Shown in pieces: positions 43,225-54,367 of a stretch of DNA of 64,000 nt (the stretch's first letter is position 1; every line of letters begins with the position of its first letter). The stretch comes from Cellulomonas fulva. Its GTDB lineage: Bacteria; Actinomycetota; Actinomycetes; Actinomycetales; Cellulomonadaceae. The stretch is taken from NCBI RefSeq assembly GCF_018531375.1, contig NZ_JAHBOH010000001.1, positions 248,001-312,000 on the forward strand, written 5' to 3'. A program made the position numbers and the translations under genes. Below the pieces are notes generated by a model. The model had not been told where the DNA came from. It did no database searches and saw nothing but the letters and a program-made list of their open reading frames with translations.

Positions 43225-44205
43225 TCACCAGGGGCCGTAGACCTGGTCCGTGGTGCGGGTCAGGGCGGCGCAGAGCTCGGGCAGGTCCTGACCCCGTGCC
43301 TCCGCCAGCGCGCGGACCGTGCCGCCGAGCAGGTAGGGCGCGTTGGGGCGACCGCGCCACGGGTGCGGCGTCAGGTACGGCGCGTCGGTCTCGACGAGCA
43401 GCAGGTCGACCGGCAGCGCCCGGGCCGCCGCGCGCAGGTGCTCGTTGGCCGGGTAGGAGACGGGACCCGCGAACGAGCAGAACCAGCCGTGCTCGGCCGC
43501 CACCTGCGCCAGCCCCTGGTCGCCGGAGAAGCAGTGGAACACCGTGCGCTCGGGCGCACCGTCGCGCAGCAGCAGCTCGACGACCTCGTCGTGCGCGTCC
43601 CGGTCGTGGATCTGCAGCGCGAGGCCGAGCTCCTTGGCGAGCGCGACGTGCGCGCGGAACGCCTCGCGCTGCACCGCGCGCCCCAGCGGCCCGGCGCGGA
43701 AGAAGTCGAGTCCCGTCTCGCCGATCGCGCGGATGCGCGGGTTGCCGCGCGCGGTCGTCGCGACCAGGTCCAGGGCCTCGTCGAGCGGCATCGCGTGCCA
43801 CTCCTGCGGGTCGGGCTCGAGCCCGTCCGGGGCCACCTCGCGCACGCCCGCGTGCAGCACCGCCTCGTTGGGGTGGACGGCGACGGCCCCGACGAGCGAG
43901 GGGTGCTCGCGCACCACGGCGTCCGTCCAGCGCACCGACCCGACGTCGCAGCCCACCTGCACCATGCGCGGCACGCCGGCCGCCGCCGCGCGCTCGAGGT
44001 GCGCGACGAGCCCGGGCAGCTCCGGCTGTGCGCCGGACTGCTCGTCCGACTGGGCGCCCGATCGCGTGCCCGACGGCGCGCTCGGGCCGGTCCAGCCGTC
44101 CGCGCGCCAGGTGACGACGGTCTCCAGGTGCGTGTGGTTGTCGACCACCGGCACCGGGAGGGGCTCGGGCGTCGCCGGCCACCCGCGTTCGCGCGTGCGT
44201 GCCAT
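43225..44205 (-). CDS. tatD: TatD family metal-dependent DNase
   Basis: 326 residues. The metal-dependent hydrolase barrel shows VDNHTHLE (HxH), IRAIGETGLDFFR, LALQIHDRDAHDEVV, TVFHCFSGD and LLLVETDAPYLTPHPWRGRPN. TatD enzymes act as 3'-5' exonucleases or D-tyrosyl-tRNA-related hydrolases. ATG at 44205 is 2 bases after the metG stop, so the two genes are one operon, as in other actinobacteria. An insertion rich in Gly/Ser/Gln (about 40-60) is not in most relatives. Confidence 0.93.
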   Translation of the reverse strand: MARTRERGWPATPEPLPVPVVDNHTHLETVVTWRADGWTGPSAPSGTRSGAQSDEQSGAQPELPGLVAHLERAAAAGVPRMVQVGCDVGSVRWTDAVVREHPSLVGAVAVHPNEAVLHAGVREVAPDGLEPDPQEWHAMPLDEALDLVATTARGNPRIRAIGETGLDFFRAGPLGRAVQREAFRAHVALAKELGLALQIHDRDAHDEVVELLLRDGAPERTVFHCFSGDQGLAQVAAEHGWFCSFAGPVSYPANEHLRAAARALPVDLLLVETDAPYLTPHPWRGRPNAPYLLGGTVRALAEARGQDLPELCAALTRTTDQVYGPW

Positions 44206-44207
44206 CG

Positions 44208-45992
44208 TCAGCGCGACCGGTAGCGCTCGAGCTCCTCCTCGACGATCGAGTCGTCGAGCTTGGTGAACACCGGGGTCGGCTTCGCCACCGGGGTCCCGGG
44301 CACCAGCGCCGTCGTCGCCCACGCGGGCACGTCGCGGTAGTCCCCCGTGATCACCGGGTAGGAGCGCGAGTCGTCGTCCAGATCCGTGACCTCCTCGAGC
44401 CGCGGCTGCGGCGCGAACACGCCCGTGCCGCCCAGCGTCTCGTGGACCTTCTGCGCGGAGTGCGGCAGGAACGGGGCCAGCAGCGTGTTGGCGTCGCTGA
44501 CCACCTGCGCGGCGGTGTTCAGCACCGTGCCGAGCCGCTCGCGGTCCGCGGTGAGCTTCCACGGCTCGGTGTCGGAGACGTAGCGGTTCGCCTCCTGGAC
44601 CACCCGCATCGCCTCGGAGATCGCCGCGCGGTGGCGGTGCGTCCCGACGAGGTCGCCGACCGTGCCGAACGCCGCGCGTGACTGCTCGAGGATCCCCCGG
44701 TCCACGTCCAGCAGCGGGCCGGCGGCAGGGATCTCCCCGAAGTTCTTGTGGATCATGCTCGCGGTGCGGTTCACCAGGTTGCCCCAGCCGGCCACGAGCT
44801 CGTCGTTGGTGCGGCGCAGGAAGTCCGCCCACGTGAAGTCGGCGTCCTGGTTCTCCGGCCCGGCGACCGCGATGAAGTAGCGCAGCGCGTCCGGCTGGTA
44901 GCGCGCGAGCATGTCCCGCACGTAGATGACGATGCCGCGCGACGACGCGAACTTCTTGCCCTCCATGGTGAGGAACTCGCTGCTCACCACCTCGGTCGGG
45001 AGCTGCAGCTGCCCGAACGCCCCCGGCGCCCCGCCCTTGTCCCCCAGCCCGTCGTAGCCCAGGAGCTCGGCGGGCCAGATCTGGGAGTGGAACGTGATGT
45101 TGTCCTTGCCCATGAAGTAGTAGGACAACGCCTCCGGGTCGTTCCACCAGGCGCGCCATGCGTCGGGGTCACCCGAGCGGCGGGCCCACTCGATCGACGC
45201 GGACAGGTAGCCGATCACGGCGTCGAACCACACGTACAGGCGCTTGTTGGGGTTGGACTCCCAGCCCTCGAGCGGCACGGGGATGCCCCAGTCGATGTCC
45301 CGGGTCATGGCGCGCGGCCGCAGGTCGTCGATGAGGTTGAGGCTGAAGTTCAGCACGTTGGGTCGCCAGTCGGTGCGCGTGCGCAGCCAGGCGTCCAGCG
45401 CGTTGGCGAACGCCGGCAGGTCGAGGAAGAAGTGCGTCGACTCGACGAACTTCGGGGTCTCGCCGTTGATCCGGCTGCGCGGGTTCTTCAGGTCGATCGG
45501 GTCCAGCTGGTTGCCGCAGTTGTCGCACTGGTCACCGCGCGCGCCGTCGTAGCCGCAGATGGGGCAGGTGCCCTCGATGTAGCGGTCCGGCAGGGTGCGC
45601 CCGGTGCTCGGGCTGATCGCGCCCATGGTCGTCTTCTCGACCATGTAGCCGTTCTTGTGCACGGTGCGGAACATCTCCTGCACCACGGCGTAGTGGTTGC
45701 GCGTCGTCGTGCGGGTGAACAGGTCGTACGTCAGGCCCAGTGCCGTCAGGTCCTCCGCGATCACGCGGTTGTACTTGTCCGCGAGCGCCTGCGCCGTGGT
45801 CCCCTGCTTGTCCGCCTCGACCAGGATCGGCGTCCCGTGCTCGTCGGTGCCCGAGACCATGAGGACGTCGTGGCCCGCCATGCGCATGTACCGGGAGAAG
45901 ACGTCCGAGGGGACGCCGAATCCGGCGACGTGACCGATGTGGCGGGGGCCGTTCGCGTAGGGCCACGCGACGGCGGACAGGATGCGGGACAT
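44208..45992 (-). CDS. metG: Methionyl-tRNA synthetase
   Basis: 594 residues. Class I synthetase: the HIGH motif is within [15 protein letters not shown], zinc ligands are [20 protein letters not shown], and the KMSKS-type motif is [30 protein letters not shown] segment and the helical anticodon domain follow. There is no C-terminal tRNA-binding EMAP-like domain. ATG at 45992 follows the upstream gene stop by 10 bases. It forms an operon with tatD. Confidence 0.97.
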   Translation of the reverse strand: MSRILSAVAWPYANGPRHIGHVAGFGVPSDVFSRYMRMAGHDVLMVSGTDEHGTPILVEADKQGTTAQALADKYNRVIAEDLTALGLTYDLFTRTTTRNHYAVVQEMFRTVHKNGYMVEKTTMGAISPSTGRTLPDRYIEGTCPICGYDGARGDQCDNCGNQLDPIDLKNPRSRINGETPKFVESTHFFLDLPAFANALDAWLRTRTDWRPNVLNFSLNLIDDLRPRAMTRDIDWGIPVPLEGWESNPNKRLYVWFDAVIGYLSASIEWARRSGDPDAWRAWWNDPEALSYYFMGKDNITFHSQIWPAELLGYDGLGDKGGAPGAFGQLQLPTEVVSSEFLTMEGKKFASSRGIVIYVRDMLARYQPDALRYFIAVAGPENQDADFTWADFLRRTNDELVAGWGNLVNRTASMIHKNFGEIPAAGPLLDVDRGILEQSRAAFGTVGDLVGTHRHRAAISEAMRVVQEANRYVSDTEPWKLTADRERLGTVLNTAAQVVSDANTLLAPFLPHSAQKVHETLGGTGVFAPQPRLEEVTDLDDDSRSYPVITGDYRDVPAWATTALVPGTPVAKPTPVFTKLDDSIVEEELERYRSR

Positions 45993-46002
45993 GCGCCCGA
46001 TC

Positions 46003-46866
46003 CTAGGTGAGCGGGAGCTGCACGCACCGTCCGTCCCGCGTGGTCCACGTCGGCGGCGGCGGCGGGACGAACGGCGAGACCGTGGTCGTGAAGAGGCCGA
46101 CCGCGTCCACCACCGTCTCGACCTTCTGGTCCACGCGCGCGAGGTCCGCCATGCGATCGACGCGCGCGACGACTCGCGACAGCAGCTCGGGCAGGTCGTC
46201 GGTCCGACGAAGGAGGTTCGCGATCGTCTCGAGGGTCCCGGTCACCGTGAGCGCGAGCCGCTGCGCGAGCCGCGCGACCCGCTTGCCGACGTCGGCGGCG
46301 ATCTTGGGCAGAGCGAGGCCGCCCGTCAGGAGCGCCTGGCCGAGAGCGCTGCTGACCATGGCGACCAGCTCGGACAACGCCTCACGGATCAGGTCGTGCA
46401 CCGCGTGGACGATGCTCGCGCAGACCCGCACCGCCGCCGACACCCCGTTGCAGACCGCACCCAGTCCGTCGACGAGCGTCGCCTGCATCCCCGAGTGCAC
46501 GCGGTAGGCGGCGACGTGCGCGCCCTCGAGCCCGACGAGGTCACGCGCCGCGTCGTCGCGCAGCCCGGTGGCCACAGCGCCCACCGTGAGGCCGACCGCG
46601 GCCCACTGGTCCGCCGACCGCTCGACCTGCTGGAAGTCGCCGGTGAAGTCGTTGAACCAGTCGCACAGCGGGTGCAGGTGCTCGAGCACCCAGCCCGCAC
46701 CCATCGACGCGAGCTCGCCGATCGGATCGAGGACGAGGCCGACGGCGCCTGCCGCCGCCCCCAGACCGGTGACCGCTGCGGCGACCCACCTCCCGCTGCC
46801 CAGGTCGTTTACCACGTTCAGGATGTCCTCGGGCAGACCGGATCCCGTGAGGTCGGGCGTGCTCAC
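46003..46866 (-). CDS. Putative type VII secretion-associated protein (PPE/WXG-like)
   Basis: 287 residues, not fully recognised. An N-terminal hydrophobic Gly/Ala stretch ([30 protein letters not shown], described in parts, about 25-55) precedes a helical segment with a WxA-type turn ([25 protein letters not shown], about 70-92). The remainder is helical ([22 protein letters not shown]) and ends in a Pro run. This is the look of T7SS/ESX substrates and their partners. GTG at 46866 overlaps the stop of the small upstream gene (GTGA). No ESX machinery lies in the window, so the assignment is inferred. Confidence 0.65.
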   Translation of the reverse strand: MSTPDLTGSGLPEDILNVVNDLGSGRWVAAAVTGLGAAAGAVGLVLDPIGELASMGAGWVLEHLHPLCDWFNDFTGDFQQVERSADQWAAVGLTVGAVATGLRDDAARDLVGLEGAHVAAYRVHSGMQATLVDGLGAVCNGVSAAVRVCASIVHAVHDLIREALSELVAMVSSALGQALLTGGLALPKIAADVGKRVARLAQRLALTVTGTLETIANLLRRTDDLPELLSRVVARVDRMADLARVDQKVETVVDAVGLFTTTVSPFVPPPPPTWTTRDGRCVQLPLT

Positions 46867-47186
46867 AGCACCACCGCCTCGAGGAGGCGGCGACCCCTCG
46901 CGAGCACGTCGCCGACGACCGAGTCGAGCTCCTGGTACGCCACGGCCGACGCCTCCAGGCCGCCCGCGGTCGCCGACAGGCTCGCGGACGCCGCCGCGAG
47001 CGCGCCGCAGACCCCGGTCTGCAGGCGTCCGACCATGAGGCCCAGGCCCGCCATCACGACCCCGTACGCCGCCTGGTCCACCGCTGCCACAGCCTGGTCC
47101 ACGCTGCGGTCCAGCTCGCCTGCGCGGCCCTCCACGTGCGACGCGTGCCTGCGCAGCGCCGCCAGATCGATGTCGAACCCCTCCAC
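46863..47186 (-). CDS. ESX-associated small helical protein (EspC/WXG100-like)
   Basis: 107 residues, two helices around a central Gly-rich bend: GFDIDLAALRRHASHVEGRAGELDRSVDQAV and the later SLSATAGGLEASAVAYQELDSVVGD, read in parts. The pattern matches the DUF2580/EspC-type targets of type VII secretion. GTG at 47186 has AGGGGGA just upstream and excludes the longer start at 47240. It is coupled to the 287-residue gene by a GTGA overlap. Confidence 0.7.
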   Translation of the reverse strand: MEGFDIDLAALRRHASHVEGRAGELDRSVDQAVAAVDQAAYGVVMAGLGLMVGRLQTGVCGALAAASASLSATAGGLEASAVAYQELDSVVGDVLARGRRLLEAVVL

Positions 47187-47297
47187 CTGTTCCCCCTGCC
47201 TCGCCGTTCCTCGGTGGCGCGACGGTAGCGAGCAGCTCACGTTCGGCGTCGGGAGGCCTGTGGATGGCCGTGCGCGGCGGGAGCCGGCGAGCTCGGG

Positions 47298-48596
47298 TCA
47301 GTCGACGACGACGCGCAGGAGCCGGTCGTCGCCGTCGGACGGCTCGCCGCGGCCGTCGCGGTTGTTCGTCAGCACCAGCAGCGCGCGCTCGTCGTCGGAC
47401 GCGTCCTCGTCGGACCGTGAGCCGGGGCCGCCCGCCGTACCCAGCGCCACCACGGCGCGGAGACGACCGTGCTCGCCCGTGAGGAGCGCCTGCGGCTCAC
47501 CGACGCCGTCGGCGTCGGTCTCCCCGACCGGCCGCAGCGGGACCCGCCACAGCGTCTCCCCGCGCAGCCCGGCGAGGTAGACGGCCTCGTCGGTCACGGC
47601 CAGGCCGCTGGGCGACGCGTCGTCGGTGGCCCAGACCGCGACGGGGTCGACGAAGTCGCCGCCGCCGCCCCGGCCCTCGACCACCGGCCAGCCGTAGTTG
47701 GCGCCCGGGTGGATCACGTTGAGCTCGTCCCACGTGTCCTGGCCGAACTCGGCGGCGAACGTGCGCCCGTCGGCGGACCACCCGATGCCCTGCACGTTGC
47801 GGTGCCCGTAGCTCCACACCGGCGACCCGGCGAACGGGTTGCCGGGCGCGGGGTCGCCGTCGGGGGTCACGCGCAGGATCTTGCCGCCGAGCGAGTCGAG
47901 GTCCTGCGCGGCGTCCGGGTCCCCCGCGTCACCCGTGGTGATCCACAGGCAGCCGTCCGGGCCCAGCGCGACGCCGCCGCCGGAGTGGTACCACTGACGC
48001 GGGATGCCGGTCAGGACGGGGGTGAGGTCGCCGAGGGTCGTCCCGCTCAGCGTCGCGCGCAGCACCCGGTTGTCGTCGGCGGTCGTCGCGTACAGCGCCA
48101 CGTCCACCGCGTCGTCGCGCTCCGCCAGCACGGTCACGCCCAGCAGGCCGCTCTCCGCCTCGTGCACCACGACGTCCGCGAGCTCGTCCGCGCCCGGGCC
48201 GTCGACCGGCGTGACGGTGCCGTCCGGCTCGACGAGCACCACGCCGGCGTCGTCGCGCAGCGTGAGCAGGACCCGGCCGTCGGACAGGGGCGCGATCCCC
48301 CACGGCACCGCCAGGTCGGTGGCGACCGTGCTGACCTCGACGCCGACGGTCGCGCTGCCGGGCGCGACGTCCGCGTCCTCGTCGGCCTCGGGGAGCGTGG
48401 TGCACCGAGCGGGTCGCGCGTCAGGAGTCGGCGTCGGGCTCGGGCCGGGCGCGCTCGTCGTCGGGTCCGACGAGGGCGCGGTCGCGTGCCGCGCGGACGT
48501 CACGGTGGGCGCGGGCTCGTCGCCGGGTCCCGTGCACCCCGCCAGGACGAGCACGACGACGAGCGCCCCCGCCCCGGTCAGCGCGCGAGGCACCAC
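47298..48596 (-). CDS. PQQ-type sugar dehydrogenase lipoprotein
   Basis: About 432 residues. A lipobox LVLAGC after a hydrophobic stretch (about 8-20) makes it a predicted lipoprotein, followed by a Ser/Pro/Thr linker. The beta-propeller is of the soluble glucose/sorbosone-dehydrogenase type: LAVPWGIAPLSDGRVLLTL, QWYHSGGGVALGPDGCLWITTGD, SYGHRNVQGIGWS and ELNVIHPGANYGWPVVEGR. The family oxidises sugars with PQQ; quinone biosynthesis genes are absent here. Start is uncertain: GTG at 48596 or 48593, 4 to 7 bases after the pncA stop. It is the second gene of a pncA operon. Confidence 0.85.
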   Translation of the reverse strand: MVPRALTGAGALVVVLVLAGCTGPGDEPAPTVTSARHATAPSSDPTTSAPGPSPTPTPDARPARCTTLPEADEDADVAPGSATVGVEVSTVATDLAVPWGIAPLSDGRVLLTLRDDAGVVLVEPDGTVTPVDGPGADELADVVVHEAESGLLGVTVLAERDDAVDVALYATTADDNRVLRATLSGTTLGDLTPVLTGIPRQWYHSGGGVALGPDGCLWITTGDAGDPDAAQDLDSLGGKILRVTPDGDPAPGNPFAGSPVWSYGHRNVQGIGWSADGRTFAAEFGQDTWDELNVIHPGANYGWPVVEGRGGGGDFVDPVAVWATDDASPSGLAVTDEAVYLAGLRGETLWRVPLRPVGETDADGVGEPQALLTGEHGRLRAVVALGTAGGPGSRSDEDASDDERALLVLTNNRDGRGEPSDGDDRLLRVVVD

Positions 48597-48600
48597 GCGG

Positions 48601-49260
48601 TCACGCCCCGGGGTCCGACGAGCGGGCGCCGTCCGAGGCGCCGGTGCCACCCTCGCCGTCGGCGGCCGAGCCCGCCGGGAACGCCGCGTCGCTCGCCGTC
48701 AGCTCCACGCCGGCCGCCCGCAGCTCGTCGCGCGCGGCCGCCCCCAGCTCGGGCGTGACCGGCACGGTGAGGTCGGTCAGCACGCGCGTGCGCAGGCCCT
48801 CGGCGTGCGCGTCGAGCGCGGTCGCGCGCACGCAGTGCGACTCCGCGATCCCGACCACGTCGACGTCGGTCACCCGCTCCTCGCGCAGGATCGCCGCGAG
48901 CGAGCGCCCCTCGCCGTCCACGCCCTCGAAGCCGGAGTACGCGGCCGCGTACTCGCCCTTCTTCACGCTGACGTCCGGACCGAGCTCCGAGAGCGCGGGA
49001 TGCAGCTCGGCCTCCTCGGTGCCCGCGACGCCGTGGGGCGGCCACGTGTCGACGAAGTCCGGCTGCTCGGAGAAGTGCGCGCCGGGGTCGACGTGCCAGT
49101 CCTGCGTGGTGACGACCAGGTCGTACCGGTCGTGCGTCGCGGCCGCGTACCGCGCGATCGCCTCGGCCACGGCGTTCCCGCCCGCCACGGGCAGCGCGCC
49201 GCCCTCGCAGAAGGTCGGCTGCACGTCCACGACGAGCAGCGCCCGACGCCCCTCACCCAT
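48601..49260 (-). CDS. pncA: Nicotinamidase
   Basis: 219 residues. Nicotinamidase converts nicotinamide to nicotinate for NAD salvage. The catalytic triad is visible: Asp in VVDVQPTFCEGG, Lys in SVKKGEYAAAY, and Cys in IAESHCVRATALDAH. The metal-binding TTQDWHVDPGAHF motif is also present. ATG at 49260 has GAGGGAG upstream; the preceding GTG at 49263 is in frame. The C-terminal Gly/Ser/Asp-rich tail is not conserved. Confidence 0.93.
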   Translation of the reverse strand: MGEGRRALLVVDVQPTFCEGGALPVAGGNAVAEAIARYAAATHDRYDLVVTTQDWHVDPGAHFSEQPDFVDTWPPHGVAGTEEAELHPALSELGPDVSVKKGEYAAAYSGFEGVDGEGRSLAAILREERVTDVDVVGIAESHCVRATALDAHAEGLRTRVLTDLTVPVTPELGAAARDELRAAGVELTASDAAFPAGSAADGEGGTGASDGARSSDPGA

Positions 49261-49412
49261 CACGGTCTCCCTCGCGTCCGGTCCTCCTCCACCCTCGCAC
49301 GCCGGGTCCGCCCCCGCGCGGCACCCCGGCGGTCGAGGACCCGTCCCGGGGCGGACGACCGGTGCCGACGTCCGCTGAGCCGTCCGGCGCAGATCAGGCC
49401 GGGCGCGTCAGG

Positions 49413-51186
<1,774 letters not shown>

Positions 51187-51188
<2 letters not shown>

Positions 51189-51197
51189 CGTAACGAT
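51187..51197. promoter_or_regulatory. Small palindrome and -10-like box at the ABC exporter start
   Basis: ATCGTAACGAT is a perfect 5-1-5 inverted repeat. On the minus strand it contains TACGAT (51187-51192), a TANNNT box that lies 7 bases before GTG at 51179. A repressor site on a leaderless promoter is possible. Confidence 0.35.
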
Positions 51198-51224
51198 TCG
51201 AGGCGCCCCGGGGGAGGGGGTCCG

Positions 51225-52073
51225 TCAGCCGCGCTGGAGCGCCGCCTCGTACAGCGTCCTCGTCGGGACCCCGGCCGTGGCGGCGACGTCCCGCGCCGCG
51301 TCCTTGAGGCGCTCGCCCGCGTCCACCCGGGCGCGCACCTGCGCGACGAGCGCCGGCAGGTCGTCCGCGCCCGCGGACCGCGTCGCACCGCCCACGACGA
51401 CGACGACCTCGCCCCGCACCTCGCCCTGCGCCCACTCGACGAGCTCCGCGAGCGACCCGCGGACCACCTCCTCGTAGGTCTTCGTCAGCTCGCGGCACAC
51501 CGCGGCAGGCCGGTCCGCGCCGAACGCCTGCGCCATGGCACCCAGCAGCGTCGCGAGCCGGTGCGGCGCCTCGAAGAAGACCATCGTGCGGCGCTCGTCG
51601 GACAGGTCCGCGAGGACGCGCGCCCGCTCGCCGGGCTTGCGGGGCGGGAAGCCCTCGAAGCAGAACCGGTCGGTCGGCAGCCCGGACAGCGCGAGCGCGG
51701 TCAGCACCGCGCTCGGTCCGGGGGCGGCGGTGACCGTCAGGCCGGCGGCGACCGCGGCCGTGACGACACGGAAGCCCGGGTCGGACACCGCGGGCATGCC
51801 CGCGTCGGTCACGACGAGCACGGTGCCGCCCCCTGCGACCACGTCGAGCAGCTCCTGGGCCCGCGCGGCCTCGTTGTGCTCGTGGTAGCTCACGACGCGC
51901 CCCGACACCTCGACGCCCAGCCGGCCGACGAGCGCGCGCAGGCGCCGCGTGTCCTCGGCGGCCACCACGTCCGCGCTCGCGAGCAGGTCCCGCAGGCGGG
52001 CGGACGCGTCCTCCACGTTGCCGATCGGCGTCGCCGCCAGCACCAGCCGCCCACCGGTCACCGAGGCGCTCAC
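51225..52073 (-). CDS. rsmI: 16S rRNA (cytidine-1402 2'-O)-methyltransferase
   Basis: 282 residues of the tetrapyrrole-methylase fold. RsmI uses SAM to methylate C1402 at the ribosomal decoding centre. Motifs: LVLAATPIGNVEDASARL, VVAAEDTRRLRAL, VLVVTDAGMPAVSDPGF, FEGFPPRKPGERA, MVFFEAPHRL and CRELTKTYEEV. GTG at 52073 is one option; a GTG 12 bases inside is another. Divergent from the O-mannosyltransferase, the same arrangement as Rv1003/Rv1002c in M. tuberculosis. Confidence 0.95.
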   Translation of the reverse strand: MSASVTGGRLVLAATPIGNVEDASARLRDLLASADVVAAEDTRRLRALVGRLGVEVSGRVVSYHEHNEAARAQELLDVVAGGGTVLVVTDAGMPAVSDPGFRVVTAAVAAGLTVTAAPGPSAVLTALALSGLPTDRFCFEGFPPRKPGERARVLADLSDERRTMVFFEAPHRLATLLGAMAQAFGADRPAAVCRELTKTYEEVVRGSLAELVEWAQGEVRGEVVVVVGGATRSAGADDLPALVAQVRARVDAGERLKDAARDVAATAGVPTRTLYEAALQRG

Positions 52074-52181
52074 GCACCCACCGCCGTGACGTGGACCTGG
52101 ACCGCTCTCATGCGGGCATTGTGCCCCGTCGCAGGGTCGCGGCGCCCGACGCCACCAGCAGAGCCCGAGAGCACGCGACCT

Positions 52182-52240
52182 CGCCGGGACGGTGGGCGGG
52201 GGCGGGCGGCCCCGCCGGGACGGTGGGCGGGGGCGGGCGG
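52182..52240 (+). repeat. Two 28-bp direct repeats rich in G runs
   Basis: Two identical 28-base copies (52182-52209 and 52213-52240; unit begins CGCCGGGACGGTGGGCGG) are 31 bases apart. Each has four or more G runs, so a plus-strand quadruplex is possible. They lie in the 244-base divergent gap between rsmI and pmt. Confidence 0.7.
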
Positions 52241-52305
52241 GCTGGGGTCCGGGAGGTGAATCGATGCCGGTGTCCGGTTCGCGCCCCGGTGACGGGGTGC
52301 GCCCG

Positions 52306-52311
52306 TAGCAT
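52306..52311 (+). promoter_or_regulatory. -10 box of a leaderless pmt transcript
   Basis: TAGCAT fits TANNNT and is 6 bases before GTG at 52318, implying a leaderless mRNA and supporting that start. Confidence 0.45.
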
Positions 52312-52317
52312 GTCCGC

Positions 52318-54330
52318 GTGCCGCAGACCGACGACGACGCCCCCGACGACGCCTCGTCGACCGAGCGCGCGCGCCCGTCGTCCGACGTCGCCGCGCCCGA
52401 CCTCGCAGCGCCCGACCGTGCTGCGCCCGACCTCGAAGCGCCCGACCGTGCTGCGCCCGACCGTGCTGCGCCCGACCGTGCTGCGTCCGAGGCCGCCCCG
52501 GCTGGGCAGGACCATCAGGCGGGCGCTCCGGCCGGCGACGAGGAGCCGGAGCGCTCGGACGTGGCGGCCGCGAACCCGTGGGCACCGGTCTCCGCCGGAC
52601 CGCTCTCACGCGGTGCGCACCCCGAGGGCGACGATACGAGCGCCCGCGTCGCCGTCCTCGAGCCCGGCGAGCGGGACCCGCACGCCCTCGGCCCCGACGA
52701 CCCCGCGCCCCTCGCGGCGGAGCCCTCGGTACCCGCGGCGCCCCCGACGCGCGAGGAGCTGCTCGACCGCCTGCTCGGCCGCGCGACGCTCGTGCTCGAC
52801 GCCACCCGCCGCGGACGGCTGACGGGCTGGGCGTGGGCGCTGGCGGTCACGGTGCTCGCCGGGGTGCTGCGGTTCTGGGACCTCGGCAAGCCGCACTCGC
52901 TCGTGTTCGACGAGACGTACTACGTCAAGGACGGCTGGTCGCTGGTCGAGCGCGGCTACGAGGCGGACTGGGGCGAGGACCCGAACCCGGCGTTCGAGGC
53001 CGGAGACGACTCGAGCCTCGGCACCGGTGCCGAGTACGTGGTGCACCCGCAGGTCGGCAAGTGGCTGATCGGGCTGGGGATGCGGCTGACCGGCAGCATG
53101 GAGAGCGCCTTCGGCTGGCGCCTGGCGACCGCGCTGCTCGGCACGCTCAGCGTGCTGCTGATCGCCCGGATCGCGCGTCGGCTGTTCGGCTCGACCGCGT
53201 GGGGCACGGTCGCCGGCCTGCTGCTCGCGGTCGACGGCATGGCGATCGTGATGTCGCGGACCGCGCTGCTGGACCCGATCCTCATGTTCTTCGTCCTCGC
53301 GGCGTTCGGTGCGCTGCTGCTGGACCGCGAGCAGGCCCGGCGCCGGCTCGCGGAACGGACCGCGGACCTGCTCGCGCAGGGGGCGGACCTGGGCTGGGGG
53401 CCGCACCTCGGCTTCCGCTGGTGGCGGCTGGCCTCGGGCGTCCTGCTCGGGCTGGGCATGGGCACCAAGTGGTCGGCGATGTACTTCCTGGCGGTCTTCG
53501 GGCTGCTGTCGGTGCTGTGGGACGCGACCGCCCGGCGCGCGGTGGGCGTCCGGGGCTGGGCGGGCGCGGCCGTCGTCAAGGACGGCCTCGTGGCGGCCGT
53601 GGTGATGGTCGGGTCGGCCGTCGCGGTGTACCTGGCGTCGTGGTGGTCGTGGTTCGCGCACGCCCAGGCCTGGGGGCGCACGTGGGCGGCGGACCACCCC
53701 GGTGCGGGCGTGACCTGGCTCCCGGACTCGCTGCGCTCGTTCGTCGAGTACCACCGGCAGATGTGGGAGTTCCACAACGGGCTCGAGACGCCGCACACCT
53801 ACGCCGCGCACCCGCTCGGCTGGATCGTGCAGTGGCGCCCCACGTCGTTCTACTGGGACAGCGAGCTGTCCGCCCTCAACGGCGGCGACGCGCAGGCCGC
53901 CTGCGGCGCGGACCACTGCGCGCAGGCGATCCTGGCGATCGGCAACCCCGTGCTGTGGTGGTCCGGTGCCGCGGCCGTCCTGGTCGCGGTGTTCTGGCTG
54001 ATCCGCTACCGCGACTGGCGCGCCGGCGCCGTCCTGTCCGGCCTGCTGGCCGGGTGGGTGCCGTGGTTCGCCTACGCCCACCGCACGATCTTCGACTTCT
54101 ACTCGATCGCGTTCACGCCGTGGGTGGTGCTGACGCTGGTGTACGTCCTGACGCTGATCGTCGGGCCGGCGACCCTGCCCCGCGAGGCACGCCGCGGAGC
54201 GATCATCGGCGTCGGGGTGTTCCTGGGCGTCGTCGTCGCCGTGAGCGTGTACTTCTACCCGCTGTGGGCGGGCTGGACGGTGCCGTACGACTTCTGGCAC
54301 CAGCACATGTGGCTCCAGACCTGGATCTAG
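52318..54330 (+). CDS. pmt: Dolichyl-phosphate-mannose protein O-mannosyltransferase
   Basis: 670 residues. A 150-residue hydrophilic N-terminus contains a tandem APD(R/L)A repeat and is followed by about ten membrane segments of the PMT family. The first loop carries HSLVFDETYYVKDGWSL with the conserved Asp-Glu pair, then GKWLIGLG and GTKWSAMYFLAVFGLLSVLW. The enzyme moves mannose from polyprenyl-phosphate-mannose to Ser/Thr of proteins during Sec export. The Pro/Thr linkers of secreted proteins in the island are likely targets. GTG at 52318 matches a leaderless -10 at 52306. Most relatives are near 520 residues, so the N-terminal tail is an extension. Confidence 0.93.
   Translation: MPQTDDDAPDDASSTERARPSSDVAAPDLAAPDRAAPDLEAPDRAAPDRAAPDRAASEAAPAGQDHQAGAPAGDEEPERSDVAAANPWAPVSAGPLSRGAHPEGDDTSARVAVLEPGERDPHALGPDDPAPLAAEPSVPAAPPTREELLDRLLGRATLVLDATRRGRLTGWAWALAVTVLAGVLRFWDLGKPHSLVFDETYYVKDGWSLVERGYEADWGEDPNPAFEAGDDSSLGTGAEYVVHPQVGKWLIGLGMRLTGSMESAFGWRLATALLGTLSVLLIARIARRLFGSTAWGTVAGLLLAVDGMAIVMSRTALLDPILMFFVLAAFGALLLDREQARRRLAERTADLLAQGADLGWGPHLGFRWWRLASGVLLGLGMGTKWSAMYFLAVFGLLSVLWDATARRAVGVRGWAGAAVVKDGLVAAVVMVGSAVAVYLASWWSWFAHAQAWGRTWAADHPGAGVTWLPDSLRSFVEYHRQMWEFHNGLETPHTYAAHPLGWIVQWRPTSFYWDSELSALNGGDAQAACGADHCAQAILAIGNPVLWWSGAAAVLVAVFWLIRYRDWRAGAVLSGLLAGWVPWFAYAHRTIFDFYSIAFTPWVVLTLVYVLTLIVGPATLPREARRGAIIGVGVFLGVVVAVSVYFYPLWAGWTVPYDFWHQHMWLQTWI
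52393..52482 (+). repeat. Six 15-bp tandem repeats in the pmt N-terminus
   Basis: Units read GCGCCCGACCGTGCT with small variants (CTCGCA, CTCGAA endings), encoding A-P-D-(R/L)-A. They lie in the extension that is absent from shorter family members and would be prone to copy-number change. Confidence 0.8.
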
Positions 54331-54367
54331 GCGTCGTGCTCGGCTCGTCCGGGACCCGGGACGCGAG

